DNA of 32,541 nucleotides from Paenibacillus sanguinis 2301083 = DSM 16941 (GCF_000374825.1 NZ_KB895402.1:1-32541), one strand, 5' to 3'; shown: positions 6,081 to 13,598, counted from the first letter of the stretch. The notes: generated by a model from the letters alone, not told the origin. A program made the numbers and translations.

Positions 6081-7250
6081 TTATTGGTGCACCTGCTGCT
6101 TCATTCCTTCAATCAGTATTTGTGCTACCTCAGGTCTGGTAAACTCCGGCGGCGGACATATCCCCTCGCGCAGCAGTCCTCTTACCCTGGTGCCAGATAA
6201 GGTTAGGTGATCTTCATGGGGATGAGGGCAGGTCTTGCTGGAAGCCATGTTGCCGCATCTCGTACAAAAAAAGCTATGCTCAAAAAATAGCGGCGAGATA
6301 TCCAGTTCCTCCGCTGTAAAGTTCGTGAAAATCTCCTGTGCCTCATAGGTACCGTAATAGTCGCCTACACCGGCATGATCCCGGCCTACGATGAAGTGGG
6401 TACAGCCATAGTTCTTTCGCACAATAGCATGAAAAATAGCTTCCCTTGGTCCGGCATAACGCATAGCGGCAGGAAATACCCCCAGAAAGGTTCGATCCTT
6501 AGGGTAGTAGTTGGCCAGCAATGCCAGATAGCTGCTCATACGCACATCTGTAGGAACATCATCAGATTTCGTCTCCCCTACCAACGGATTCAGGAACAAC
6601 CCATCAACAATTTCCATGGCACTCTTTTGAATGTATTCATGAGCCCGATGTACAGGGTTACGGGTTTGAAAGCCAACAACGGTTCTCCACCCTTTCTCAG
6701 TAAAAATACGCCGCGTCTCCGCCGGATCGAAGTAAAATTCCTCAAAGCGCTCCGGCTGGGGACGGTTGAGCACCTGTATGGCACCACCTGCATAATGAGG
6801 AGATCGCTCGAACAGCTTCTTGACACCGGGATGCTCAGGGTCATCGGTCTTAAATACGTTTCGCGCTTCTTCTCCCTGATCCACTGTGAAGATGCTCTCA
6901 AGGTCAAGCAGTCCGTATATGACTCCGTCCTCTTCTCCCACCAGTGCGACCCGCTCTCCTACTTCCAGCGCTTCCGCTTGCTCCCCCGGGATAGAGAGGG
7001 TGATAGGAATACTCCATGGGGTACCGTCCTCAAGCCGCATCCGCTGCACTACCGAGTAATAATCCACTTCATTCAAGAAGCCTGTCAATGGGGAGAACGC
7101 ACCTACTCCAATCAAATCCAAATCGGAAAGGGTCCATGCATTGATGCGGATGCTGGGAAGCCCTCCAGCCAAAGTGAGAAGACGTGCTCTCTCCTCCCCG
7201 GTTACTAGTCGATTAATAAGGCTGCCTCCATGCGGTAGAATCCTCGTCAC
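6081..7250 (-). CDS. sat: Sulfate adenylyltransferase (ATP sulfurylase)
   Basis: This enzyme makes adenosine 5'-phosphosulfate (APS) and pyrophosphate from ATP and sulfate, the first step of assimilatory sulfate reduction. It is the single-chain, bacterial/fungal-type sulfurylase (389 aa), with a PUA-like N-terminal domain. The nucleotide site motifs are [12 protein letters not shown] (the HxxH-type motif) and [12 protein letters not shown]. Near the C-terminus [15 protein letters not shown] gives the Cys/His set seen in the zinc-binding members. No APS kinase domain is fused. The start is GTG 7250 because GGAGGAG sits 5 bases before it and the protein then begins [15 protein letters not shown], matching the B. 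subtilis N-terminus (PHGG); longer in-frame starts overlap cysH. It lies 43 bases after cysH, likely co-transcribed. Confidence 0.95.
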   Translation of the reverse strand: MTRILPHGGSLINRLVTGEERARLLTLAGGLPSIRINAWTLSDLDLIGVGAFSPLTGFLNEVDYYSVVQRMRLEDGTPWSIPITLSIPGEQAEALEVGERVALVGEEDGVIYGLLDLESIFTVDQGEEARNVFKTDDPEHPGVKKLFERSPHYAGGAIQVLNRPQPERFEEFYFDPAETRRIFTEKGWRTVVGFQTRNPVHRAHEYIQKSAMEIVDGLFLNPLVGETKSDDVPTDVRMSSYLALLANYYPKDRTFLGVFPAAMRYAGPREAIFHAIVRKNYGCTHFIVGRDHAGVGDYYGTYEAQEIFTNFTAEELDISPLFFEHSFFCTRCGNMASSKTCPHPHEDHLTLSGTRVRGLLREGICPPPEFTRPEVAQILIEGMKQQVHQ

Positions 7251-7293
7251 TCGATCTCCTCCAGTCATGATTTGCATTAAACCGTCTTCTGTA

Positions 7294-7986
7294 CTATTTG
7301 TGCAAGCCGCATTCCGTCTTCTCCGACCCAGCCCAACGTCCTGCACGCGGGTCCTCCCCGGGCATTACCTGCCGCGTACAATACTCACAACCAATGCTTG
7401 GATAATTACGGTCATGCAATGGATTATAAATGACCTCATTCTGCCGAATATATTGCCACACATCGTCAGATGTCCAATTAGCTATAGGATTAAATTTAAT
7501 AAGTCCAAATTTGCTGTCATATTCAATCTTCTTGGCATTGGCCCGAGTCGGCGCTTGATCCCGGCGTATTCCGGTAATCCATGCCTCATAATTGGATAAA
7601 ATTCGAGTTAGCGGCTCTACCTTCCTTAGATTGCAACATGCATTAGGATCTGTCTTCCAAAGTGCCTCGCCATACTGATGTGCCTGCTCCTCCGGAGTTA
7701 ACTTAGGCGATACTCGCACAAATTCAAGCTCATACCGCGCCTCCAGCAAGTCGCGAGTTTCGTAGGTCTCTGCAAAATGAAAATCGGTGTCTAGGTAGAA
7801 TATATCACTGGAAGGGCTGATCTTCTGCAGCATATCGACCAACACGACATCCTCCGCGCCAAAGCTACAAGCAAAGGCGATGTTCGGAAAGGTCTGGACA
7901 GCCCAGGCAATGACTTCTTCCGGGCTCGCCTGCTCCAGCTTCTCTGCCTGCACTTGAATAAGCCGTTCTTTTTCCAATAAGTTCAA
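7294..7986 (-). CDS. cysH: Adenylyl-sulfate (APS/PAPS) reductase CysH
   Basis: CysH reduces activated sulfate to sulfite with thioredoxin. The protein (230 aa) has the PP-loop-like start [16 protein letters not shown] and the substrate motif [12 protein letters not shown]. Two cysteine pairs, CC in NACCNLRK and CEYC in IGCEYCTRQ, are the CC-Xn-CxxC set that holds a [4Fe-4S] cluster in APS reductases; the catalytic cysteine is in the C-terminal ECGLHK. That cluster, with no APS kinase gene nearby, indicates direct use of APS, although the B. subtilis enzyme accepts both substrates. The start is TTG 7986, 9 bases after GGGAGG. A sigma-A promoter at 8060-8087 drives it, and sat follows. Siroheme sulfite reductase and sulfate transporter genes are not in the window. 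Confidence 0.94.
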   Translation of the reverse strand: MNLLEKERLIQVQAEKLEQASPEEVIAWAVQTFPNIAFACSFGAEDVVLVDMLQKISPSSDIFYLDTDFHFAETYETRDLLEARYELEFVRVSPKLTPEEQAHQYGEALWKTDPNACCNLRKVEPLTRILSNYEAWITGIRRDQAPTRANAKKIEYDSKFGLIKFNPIANWTSDDVWQYIRQNEVIYNPLHDRNYPSIGCEYCTRQVMPGEDPRAGRWAGSEKTECGLHK

Positions 7987-8021
7987 TGTTCTCGACCTCC
8001 CACAATAGGTTGGTTATAGAT

Positions 8022-8032
8022 GGAACAATTCC
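8022..8032. promoter_or_regulatory. Small palindrome in cysH leader (possible operator)
   Basis: GGAACAATTCC is a perfect palindrome around a 3-base centre, lying 30 bases downstream of the predicted cysH start of transcription. A repressor such as CymR could bind there, but the arms are only 4 bases and I cannot match it confidently to a known operator. No S-box or T-box leader is visible. Confidence 0.2.
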
Positions 8033-8059
8033 CACTAAACACATTTGAATTATAATTAA

Positions 8060-8087
8060 AGTATAAAACAACATCTCTATAAGTCAA
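8060..8087 (-). promoter_or_regulatory. sigma-A promoter of cysH-sat
   Basis: TTGACT (8082-8087) and TATACT (8060-8065) have a 16-base spacer on the minus strand. The predicted start is near 8053, giving a ~67-base leader. With no terminator seen before cwlD, transcripts could continue through sat, cwlD and salA. Confidence 0.7.
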
Positions 8088-8108
8088 CCCATAAAAAGGG
8101 ACGGGCAT

Positions 8109-8148
8109 CAAAAAAAAAGAATCTGCTCCTGAATATCCGGAAGCAGAT
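8109..8148 (-). terminator. Intrinsic terminator of the FMN-binding lipoprotein gene
   Basis: On the minus strand ATCTGCT (8148-8142) pairs with AGCAGAT (8127-8121) around a TCCGGATATTCAGG loop that itself partly pairs, and a T-rich tail of about ten bases follows. It insulates the cysH promoter from upstream transcription. Confidence 0.9.
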
Positions 8149-8178
8149 CCTTAGTTCAATTAACTCTTAATGGGTTGG

Positions 8179-9069
8179 TTACTCTTCAAGCTTGATGGTA
8201 TGCGCCGAGGTATCCCCGACTTCTGCCATTTCATCTAAAGCGTATTCTACTAGAGCTTTGAAGTTATTGGAGGATGTAGTTGCTCCTGCAATGACATCCA
8301 CGTCGCCAACCAATTGTTTCTCGATCAACGCCTTCTCGAGCTCTTCCGTATACTTGGCCGGATAAGTCCCCGATTTCGGCTCCATTGCTGCCTTGTAACC
8401 TTCATCCTCCGTCTTAAGCTTGCCTTCCTCATTCGTATAATCAAAGTTGACAGATTCAATCTTGTGATCCTTAATGACCAGCTCCAATTGTGGCTTCCAG
8501 CCATGATCATCGAAAGCTTCAGCTGCTACATTATAGGTGCCATCATCATAAAGGTTAACTACAGCATCACTCGTATCGCCAGTCTTGGCATGTTCCAAGG
8601 CTGCGGCCGCCAACTCATTAAAGTTGCGAGAGGAATGAGTTGCTCCAGCTACGGCATCCACTTTAGATGCATCCTGAGCCTCCACCAGCTTGGCTCCCAA
8701 CTGATCAAATGCTTCACGTGGCGACATTTTATTGAAATCGGTAAATGCTTTGGTATAGTTCTCGTCGTTAGTTCGCAAATCTCCATTTTCGTTGGTGTAA
8801 TCATAATAGACCTTCTCGATCTTCCCATCCTTCACAGTAACTTCAACATAGGCAATCCAGTTTCTGACGTCTTTACGATCATAAATTCCCTTATAAGTTC
8901 CATCCTGCAAATCTCCACCTGCCGCTGTATCATTCGTGGCCACGGCTGCGTTATTACCACCGTCATTCACCGCAGCTGCATTGTTCGCAGGTTCTTGACT
9001 GTTGCCACCACAAGCCGCAAGTGCTAGGGCGAGGATAAGTACAGATCCAATCACTTTCATGTTTTTCAA
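8179..9069 (-). CDS. Lipoprotein with two tandem FMN-binding domains
   Basis: This is a secreted lipoprotein (296 aa). Its signal peptide ends in the lipobox LAAC (Cys20), followed by a flexible Asn/Ala-rich linker (21-54). Two homologous FMN-binding domains span about residues 55-165 and 175-290; each begins DGTY and carries an ApbE-type flavinylation motif, DAVAGAT (T144) and DVIAGAT (T264), followed by SS-N-F. In related proteins the Thr carries covalent FMN. The nearest described relative I know of is Listeria PplA, a double-FMN lipoprotein in flavin-based extracellular electron transfer whose signal peptide also yields a pheromone. That role is inference here; no ApbE/FmnB gene is in the window. 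TTG 9069 has a weak GGGGG site; ATG 9060 is the alternative. It is monocistronic, ending at a strong terminator, and has a candidate Fnr/Crp site upstream. Confidence 0.88.
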   Translation of the reverse strand: MKNMKVIGSVLILALALAACGGNSQEPANNAAAVNDGGNNAAVATNDTAAGGDLQDGTYKGIYDRKDVRNWIAYVEVTVKDGKIEKVYYDYTNENGDLRTNDENYTKAFTDFNKMSPREAFDQLGAKLVEAQDASKVDAVAGATHSSRNFNELAAAALEHAKTGDTSDAVVNLYDDGTYNVAAEAFDDHGWKPQLELVIKDHKIESVNFDYTNEEGKLKTEDEGYKAAMEPKSGTYPAKYTEELEKALIEKQLVGDVDVIAGATTSSNNFKALVEYALDEMAEVGDTSAHTIKLEE

Positions 9070-9112
9070 AATAACGACCCCCATTTTTTTACATTGTTGT
9101 TATTTCACCTAG

Positions 9113-9118
9113 ATCGTA
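9113..9118 (-). promoter_or_regulatory. Extended -10 promoter of the FMN lipoprotein gene (candidate)
   Basis: The minus strand reads TGTTACGAT, a TGn-extended -10 with core TACGAT (4 of 6). No -35 of quality is present, as expected of an activator-dependent promoter. The predicted start, near 9106, puts the upstream TGTGA-N6-GCACA site at about -42. Confidence 0.45.
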
Positions 9119-9140
9119 ACATGAGGGTAATTTTTATGTA

Positions 9141-9156
9141 TGTGAATTTTTGCACA
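9141..9156. promoter_or_regulatory. Candidate Fnr/Crp-family operator
   Basis: TGTGAATTTTTGCACA matches TGTGA-N6-TCACA at 9 of the 10 specified positions. B. subtilis Fnr uses this half-site pattern for anaerobic activation. The centre (9148.5) lies about 42 bases upstream of the predicted start of the FMN-lipoprotein gene, the class II activator position. Confidence 0.5.
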
Positions 9157-9193
9157 TAAATTTGGGACAGGTTCTTATTTGCGTGCATTTATA

Positions 9194-9227
9194 AAACAAA
9201 GCCCCTGACCACGAGGGCCAAGGGCTT
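9194..9227 (-). terminator. Intrinsic terminator of rplM-rpsI
   Basis: On the minus strand AAGCCCTTG (9227-9219) pairs with CAGGGGCTT (9207-9199), with one G-U pair, and GGCC/GGTC extends the stem inside. It is followed by TGTTTTAT. It lies 25 bases after the rpsI stop. Confidence 0.8.
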
Positions 9228-9251
9228 AGCTTCCTTGATAAACAAGGGATA

Positions 9252-9644
9252 TTAACGTTTGGAGAACTGAGGAGCACGGCGAGCTGCTTTGAGGCCGTAT
9301 TTCTTACGTTCTTTCATACGTGGATCACGAGTCAAGAAACCAGCTTTCTTCAAGCTGGAACGGAACTCAGGGTCTGCTTTGAGCAATGCACGGGAGATAC
9401 CGTGGCGAATTGCACCTGCTTGACCAGAGATACCGCCACCATGAGCGATAACCAACACGTCATAGCTACCCAGCGTTTCAGTCAAAGTCAGAGGTTGCTT
9501 AACGATCAGTTTAAGAGTTTCCAGACCAAAATATTCATTGATGTCGCGTTTATTAATGACAATGCGTCCTTCACCCGGTACAAGGCGAACACGAGCTACC
9601 GAATGTTTACGACGACCTGTCCCATAGTATTGTACTTGTGCCAT
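9252..9644 (-). CDS. rpsI: 30S ribosomal protein S9
   Basis: S9 (130 aa) is a 30S head protein whose extended C-terminal tail reaches the P-site tRNA; the conserved tail RAPQFSKR is present. The N-terminal [16 protein letters not shown] and the [19 protein letters not shown] segment are family signatures. A clear AAAGGAGGA site precedes the ATG. It follows rplM by 19 bases in the usual rplM-rpsI pair and is the last gene before a terminator. Confidence 0.98.
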   Translation of the reverse strand: MAQVQYYGTGRRKHSVARVRLVPGEGRIVINKRDINEYFGLETLKLIVKQPLTLTETLGSYDVLVIAHGGGISGQAGAIRHGISRALLKADPEFRSSLKKAGFLTRDPRMKERKKYGLKAARRAPQFSKR

Positions 9645-9663
9645 GAAACTGTCCTCCTTTTAA

Positions 9664-10101
9664 TTATCCGCGAAGTTCGTAAACTTCAGGTTTTTGTGCT
9701 GCGTGTGGATGCTCTGTGCCTGCATAAGCTTTCAGTCTCAGCTTCATTTTTTCGCCTTGGCGAGTTTTAGGCAACATTCCATAAACAGCGGATTCGATTA
9801 CACGTTCAGGTTTCGTTCTCAGCAAATCCTTAGCAACGGTTACTTTCAAACCGCCTGGATGCAAGGAATGACGATAGTATTTTTTGTTATCCATTTTTTT
9901 GCCTGTCAAAGCAATTTTCTCAGAGTTGATTACGACAACAAAGTCACCGCAGTCAACGTGTGGAGTAAATTGTGGTTTGTGTTTACCGCGAATAAGAGCA
10001 GCAACTTCGCTAGCCAAGCGGCCCAGCGTTTTGCCTTCGGCATCAACAATGTGCCAATTGCGCTCTACTTCGCTTGGCTTCGCCATATAAGTGGTACGCA
10101 T
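9664..10101 (-). CDS. rplM: 50S ribosomal protein L13
   Basis: L13 (145 aa) is an early-assembling 50S protein bound to 23S rRNA. Family signatures are [19 protein letters not shown], the [20 protein letters not shown] core and [18 protein letters not shown] 10101 follows GAAGGAGGATC; an in-frame ATG at 10119 precedes this ribosome site and is rejected. A ~190-base 5' leader with two stem-loops suggests feedback control, as known for L13 leaders in Bacillota. Confidence 0.98.
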   Translation of the reverse strand: MRTTYMAKPSEVERNWHIVDAEGKTLGRLASEVAALIRGKHKPQFTPHVDCGDFVVVINSEKIALTGKKMDNKKYYRHSLHPGGLKVTVAKDLLRTKPERVIESAVYGMLPKTRQGEKMKLRLKAYAGTEHPHAAQKPEVYELRG

Positions 10102-10143
10102 GTAAAGATCCTCCTTCAATTTCGTCCGTTATGGTTCAGTAAT

Positions 10144-10186
10144 GCCGAGAACGATCCTGCTCTTCGGGTCACATGACCTTCTCAGC
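10144..10186 (-). promoter_or_regulatory. rplM leader stem-loop (possible L13 autoregulatory element)
   Basis: On the minus strand GCTGAGAA (10186-10179) pairs with TTCTCGGC (10151-10144), with one G-U pair, and encloses a smaller GGTCA/TGACC hairpin (10167-10178). The element ends about 43 bases before the rplM ATG. Rfam describes an L13 leader in Bacillota; I cannot confirm that this one fits that model without a covariance search. Confidence 0.5.
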
Positions 10187-10246
10187 ACCTTTATCTTTGA
10201 TCGTTTCATTCATGTTTGGTTTATTAATTACACTAGCTCAATTGGC

Positions 10247-10283
10247 TTTCTCGATTGGGGGCTGTGGGATAGCCATCAAGAAA
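10247..10283 (-). promoter_or_regulatory. Second stem-loop at the 5' end of the rplM transcript
   Basis: TTTCTTGA (10283-10276) pairs with TCGAGAAA (10254-10247), one G-U, and an inner GGCT/AGCC stem (10274-10271 with 10263-10260) stacks on it. It lies right at the predicted transcript start, so it may protect the 5' end or work with the downstream stem-loop. Confidence 0.4.
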
Positions 10284-10294
10284 ACACAACTTTT

Positions 10295-10323
10295 ATTCTA
10301 CAGAATACACATGCAATTTGCAA
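10295..10323 (-). promoter_or_regulatory. sigma-A promoter of rplM-rpsI
   Basis: TTGCAA (10318-10323) and TAGAAT (10295-10300) have an ideal 17-base spacer on the minus strand. It lies just after the stop codon of the zinc-ribbon gene, making rplM-rpsI an independent transcription unit. Confidence 0.75.
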
Positions 10324-10347
10324 GCTTTTTTTGAGCAATCAGAAAGG

Positions 10348-10677
10348 TTAATCAAATAAATCTCCAAACACATCAAGTACTGATTTTTTCTTCCGCTTAT
10401 GATATCCCTTATCGTTCCCATACCTTGCATCCTTGCGATCATAAGAGCGTGGAATATCGTTGTCGTATTCTGAATGACGTGTTTCTCTATGGTTGTCATA
10501 CTCACGTTCATCATACCACTCGTTGAACGCCGGACGAATCTCGCGAATTTCCTTCATCAGCTTCTCCAGTTCCCCGCGATCAAGCCACACCCCTTTGCAT
10601 TCAGGGCAGACATCAATCATTACACCGTCCTTCTCGACCTCTCCCATACGAACATCATTGCATATCGGGCATCTCAT
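10348..10677 (-). CDS. TFIIB-type zinc-ribbon protein
   Basis: This protein (109 aa) starts with a zf-TFIIB-type ribbon: CPIC (Cys3, Cys6) and CPEC (Cys24, Cys27) with the family sequence GVWLDRGELEKL. This family is described as putative nucleic-acid binding, but its cellular role is unknown. The second half is unusual: highly charged and rich in Tyr, Asp, Arg and His, probably disordered (ETRHSEYDNDIPRSYDRKD), followed by a Lys cluster (HKRKKKS) and the hydrophobic end VLDVFGDLFD. AGGAGG lies 10 bases before the ATG. It stands between truA and rplM; in B. subtilis those genes are adjacent, so this is an insertion relative to that order. Confidence 0.88.
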   Translation of the reverse strand: MRCPICNDVRMGEVEKDGVMIDVCPECKGVWLDRGELEKLMKEIREIRPAFNEWYDEREYDNHRETRHSEYDNDIPRSYDRKDARYGNDKGYHKRKKKSVLDVFGDLFD

Positions 10678-10756
10678 AGATATTTTCCTCCTCAGGCCTA
10701 AACATAGTCACATTTTAAAATATTTAAATATGTTACGTATGACACCTACTGAGGTT

Positions 10757-11557
10757 TCATTTCATATCCCCAACTTCGTATTCGACGTTCCAGAGCATCA
10801 ATCCTTTGCTTTCAGCCGTTGGCCCGGCGGCCGCCCGGTTCCTCGCCTCCAGAATATCCTTCATGCTTGCAGCAGAACGTTTACCTTCTCCCACTTGCAA
10901 CAAGGTCCCTACGATGATACGGACCATGTGCTGCAGGAACCCATTGCCCGTAATGTATAGGTGGACAATACCTTGGTCTTGGCCTTGTTCCTGCAGCCTA
11001 CTGCCGGGAATATCCATGGATGGGTCGATCACCAGACGTGCATCATATATAGTACGAACATGACTTGCCTTTGTAGAGTGACGCGAAGCAAACGAGGTAT
11101 AATCATGGGTTCCCAGCAAAAAGGGTAAAGCCTCACACATCGCCTCTAAATGGAGCTTGCCCGGATGATGAAGCTGATAGTTGCGTTGGAACACATCTGG
11201 AACCCGGTTAGTGTTGATCGTATATCGATAGGTTTTTCGCTTGGCTGATCTTCTTGAGTGAAAGTCTAACGGAACCTCCCTTGCGGATATAACCCGAATG
11301 TCAGCAGGAAGGCGGCCATTTAGCGCCATTCTCCAGCGCTCTACAGGAATCTGCGATTCTGTATGAAAGTGAAAAGGCTGCTCGCGTGCGTGTACTCCTG
11401 CATCCGTACGGCCAGACCCATGAATTTTAATGGTCTCCCCGGTAAGATGCAAGATGGCTGCTTCAATATGATCCTGCACCGTATTACCGTCCGGTTGAGT
11501 CTGGAATCCGAAGTATTGGGTTCCATCATAACTGACAGTCATAAGCAAATTACGCAT
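10757..11557 (-). CDS. truA: tRNA pseudouridine(38-40) synthase TruA
   Basis: TruA isomerises uridines 38, 39 and 40 in the anticodon stem of many tRNAs to pseudouridine. The protein is 266 aa. The catalytic Asp is in GRTDAGVHA near residue 52-60; the N-terminal MTVSYDGTQYFGFQTQPDG and the GNGFLQHMVRIIVGTLLQVG motif confirm the family. The ATG at 11557 is preceded by AGGAAAGGAAG; a longer in-frame opening to 11689 runs through the alpha-operon terminator and is rejected. The gene follows rplQ as in other Bacillota, separated here by a terminator. Confidence 0.96.
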   Translation of the reverse strand: MRNLLMTVSYDGTQYFGFQTQPDGNTVQDHIEAAILHLTGETIKIHGSGRTDAGVHAREQPFHFHTESQIPVERWRMALNGRLPADIRVISAREVPLDFHSRRSAKRKTYRYTINTNRVPDVFQRNYQLHHPGKLHLEAMCEALPFLLGTHDYTSFASRHSTKASHVRTIYDARLVIDPSMDIPGSRLQEQGQDQGIVHLYITGNGFLQHMVRIIVGTLLQVGEGKRSAASMKDILEARNRAAAGPTAESKGLMLWNVEYEVGDMK

Positions 11558-11623
11558 CGGGTTCTTCCTTTCCTGTTCGCTCAGTAGTTTGCCGCATTGA
11601 GACCGCCGCAAGGCGAACTGACA

Positions 11624-11676
11624 AAAGAAAAAACTCTCCGAAAGCTTAGCCGCAAGGCGAGCCGACAGAGAGTTTT
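11624..11676 (-). terminator. Intrinsic terminator at the end of the S10-spc-alpha gene run
   Basis: AAAACTCTC (11676-11668) pairs with GAGAGTTTT (11638-11630) over 9 bp on the minus strand, with a T-rich tail to 11624. The loop (11639-11667) contains a GC-rich CGCCTTGCGGC segment that has a near copy just downstream at 11605-11622. It lies 29 bases after the rplQ stop. Confidence 0.85.
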
Positions 11677-11704
11677 GCAAGTAGAACAAAGTGGTCTGCC
11701 GGGA

Positions 11705-12070
11705 TTAAGCCCGGTCTACCAGTTCCAGATAAACCATAGGAGCAGCGTCACCGCGGCGAGGTCCCAGCTTGAGGATACGAGTGTATCCGCCTGGACGGCT
11801 GGAGTAACGAGTTGCGAGTTCACTGAACAGCTTTTGGATTGCATCCTGCTCACCATCGATCGATTCGCGGCGAACATAAGCTGCTACTTGACGACGAGCA
11901 TGCAGATCGCCACGTTTTGCTTTGGTGATCAGCTTTTCAGCGATCGAACGAACTTCTTTCGCCTTCGCTTCCGTCGTTTGGATGCGCTCGTATAAGAACA
12001 GGTCGGTTACCAGGTCACGGAACAAAGCTTTACGTGCGCTGGCATCGCGGCCCAACTTTTGGTATGCCAT
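11705..12070 (-). CDS. rplQ: 50S ribosomal protein L17
   Basis: L17 (121 aa) sits near the polypeptide exit of the 50S subunit. The start [20 protein letters not shown] and the C-terminal segment [23 protein letters not shown] are diagnostic. It is the shorter, Bacillota-type form. It is the last gene of the alpha operon, 37 bases after rpoA. Confidence 0.98.
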   Translation of the reverse strand: MAYQKLGRDASARKALFRDLVTDLFLYERIQTTEAKAKEVRSIAEKLITKAKRGDLHARRQVAAYVRRESIDGEQDAIQKLFSELATRYSSRPGGYTRILKLGPRRGDAAPMVYLELVDRA

Positions 12071-12107
12071 GAGTTTTCCCTCCTTCGCTAGAACGATTCA
12101 AGCTATT

Positions 12108-13052
12108 CTACTCTTCCGTACGCAATCCCAAACCAAGCTCTTCGAGCTTCTCTTGAACTTCTTCCAAAGATTTACGACCCAGGTTGCGCACCTTCATCAT
12201 ATCTTCTTCCGTTTTCGTCGTCAGCTCTTGTACCGTGTTGATACCGGCACGTTTGAGACAGTTATAGGAACGAACAGAGAGATCCAGCTCCTCTATCGTC
12301 ATTTCAAGCACTTTTTCCTTCTTGTCTTCTTCCTTCTCGACCATGATTTCTGCGTCTTTCGCTTCATCCGTGAGTCCCACGAACAGGAAGAGATGCTCGG
12401 TCAAAATTTTTGCACCGAGACTAACGGCTTCTTCAGGTCTAATGCTGCCATCGGTCCACACTTCAAGCGTTAGCTTGTCGTAGTTGGTCACTTGGCCAAC
12501 ACGGGTGTTCTCCACCGCATAGTTGACGCGAGTAATCGGGGTATAGATCGAATCGACAGGAATGACACCAATCGGCTGATCGTCTCGTTTGTTCCGATCT
12601 GCTTGAACATAGCCACGACCGCGCCCCGCATATATACGCATGTGAAGTCTTGATCCCGGTTCTAACGTAGCAATATGCAGATCCGGGTTAAGAATTTCAA
12701 CATCACTATCCGCACGGATGTCACCTGCTGTGATGACTCCTTCGCCTTCCGCATCGATCTCAAGGATTTTTTCCTCGTCCGAGTGGATTTTCAGCGAAAG
12801 AGCCTTCAGGTTCAGGATAATTTCCGTAACGTCTTCCATTACGCCAGGGACGGTTGCAAATTCATGCAGAACTCCATCGATTTGGACCGAGGTTACCGCA
12901 GCACCCGGCAGAGAAGAGAGCAAAATCCGGCGAAGCGAGTTGCTCAATGTGATGCCATACCCACGCTCAAGTGGTTCTACTACAAATTTCCCATAGGTGC
13001 CTTCATCGTTAACTTCTACGGTCTCAATTTTTGGCTTTTCGATTTCTATCAC
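12108..13052 (-). CDS. rpoA: RNA polymerase alpha subunit
   Basis: Alpha forms the dimer on which the core polymerase assembles. The N-terminal domain (about 1-230) has [32 protein letters not shown] and the [18 protein letters not shown] segment. An acidic/Lys linker ([13 protein letters not shown]) leads to the C-terminal domain (about 245-314), which binds UP elements and activators through the conserved [15 protein letters not shown] and [11 protein letters not shown] helices. The start is GTG 13052 ([13 protein letters not shown]): GGAGGGG precedes it by 6 bases and it matches the B. subtilis N-terminus. Length 314 aa. A 131-base gap with a hairpin separates it from rpsK. Confidence 0.98.
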   Translation of the reverse strand: MIEIEKPKIETVEVNDEGTYGKFVVEPLERGYGITLSNSLRRILLSSLPGAAVTSVQIDGVLHEFATVPGVMEDVTEIILNLKALSLKIHSDEEKILEIDAEGEGVITAGDIRADSDVEILNPDLHIATLEPGSRLHMRIYAGRGRGYVQADRNKRDDQPIGVIPVDSIYTPITRVNYAVENTRVGQVTNYDKLTLEVWTDGSIRPEEAVSLGAKILTEHLFLFVGLTDEAKDAEIMVEKEEDKKEKVLEMTIEELDLSVRSYNCLKRAGINTVQELTTKTEEDMMKVRNLGRKSLEEVQEKLEELGLGLRTEE

Positions 13053-13121
13053 GAAGTACCCCTCCTTCAAAACGTCGTTCCTTAAAAACTGCCAGGTTTG
13101 CTGAAGTCCATCATGCAGTAT

Positions 13122-13149
13122 GCCTAAACAACCATTGTTTCCAATAGGC
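13122..13149 (-). promoter_or_regulatory. Hairpin in the rpsK-rpoA intergenic leader
   Basis: On the minus strand GCCT pairs with AGGC and, after a 5-base bulge, AAACAA pairs with TTGTTT across a TGG loop. No T-run follows, so it is not an intrinsic terminator. It may set the level of rpoA relative to the ribosomal genes, by stability or processing. Confidence 0.35.
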
Positions 13150-13183
13150 CTTCTTGTTATACCACAGCTTCAGTACGGCTTCA

Positions 13184-13579
13184 TTAAACGCGGCGGCGTT
13201 TTGGAGGACGGCAGCCGTTATGAGGAATCGGAGTTACGTCTTTAATCATGTTAACTTCAAGGCCTGCCGCTTGCAAGGAGCGGATAGCGGCTTCACGACC
13301 TGCACCAGGACCTTTAACCATAACTTCAACGCTCTTCATGCCATGCTCCATAGCTGCTTTAGCCGCAGATTCCGCAGCCATTTGTGCAGCAAACGGAGTA
13401 GACTTACGAGAGCCTTTGAATCCAAGGCCGCCGGAGCTTGCCCAAGAGATCGCGTTACCATGCGGATCTGTAATGGTAACAATCGTATTATTGAAGGTGG
13501 AGCGGATATGTGCCACACCAGATTCAATATTTTTCCGGTCACGACGTTTAGTACGTACGACTTTCTTTGGTTTAGCCAT
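13184..13579 (-). CDS. rpsK: 30S ribosomal protein S11
   Basis: S11 (131 aa) lies on the 30S platform beside the mRNA exit. Signatures are [43 protein letters not shown] and the rRNA-binding C-terminus [11 protein letters not shown]. It follows rpsM by 19 bases with a GGGGGG-type ribosome site. Confidence 0.98.
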   Translation of the reverse strand: MAKPKKVVRTKRRDRKNIESGVAHIRSTFNNTIVTITDPHGNAISWASSGGLGFKGSRKSTPFAAQMAAESAAKAAMEHGMKSVEVMVKGPGAGREAAIRSLQAAGLEVNMIKDVTPIPHNGCRPPKRRRV

Positions 13580-13598
13580 TGTCTGTTATCCCCCCTTC

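Noticed and set aside
6375..7208. 277-codon open frame antisense to sat
   Set aside because: No ribosome site and no recognisable motif; sat on the other strand is certain.
7990..8100. S-box, T-box or other riboswitch before cysH
   Set aside because: The leader is only ~67 bases, with no conserved riboswitch core and no terminator-antiterminator pair.
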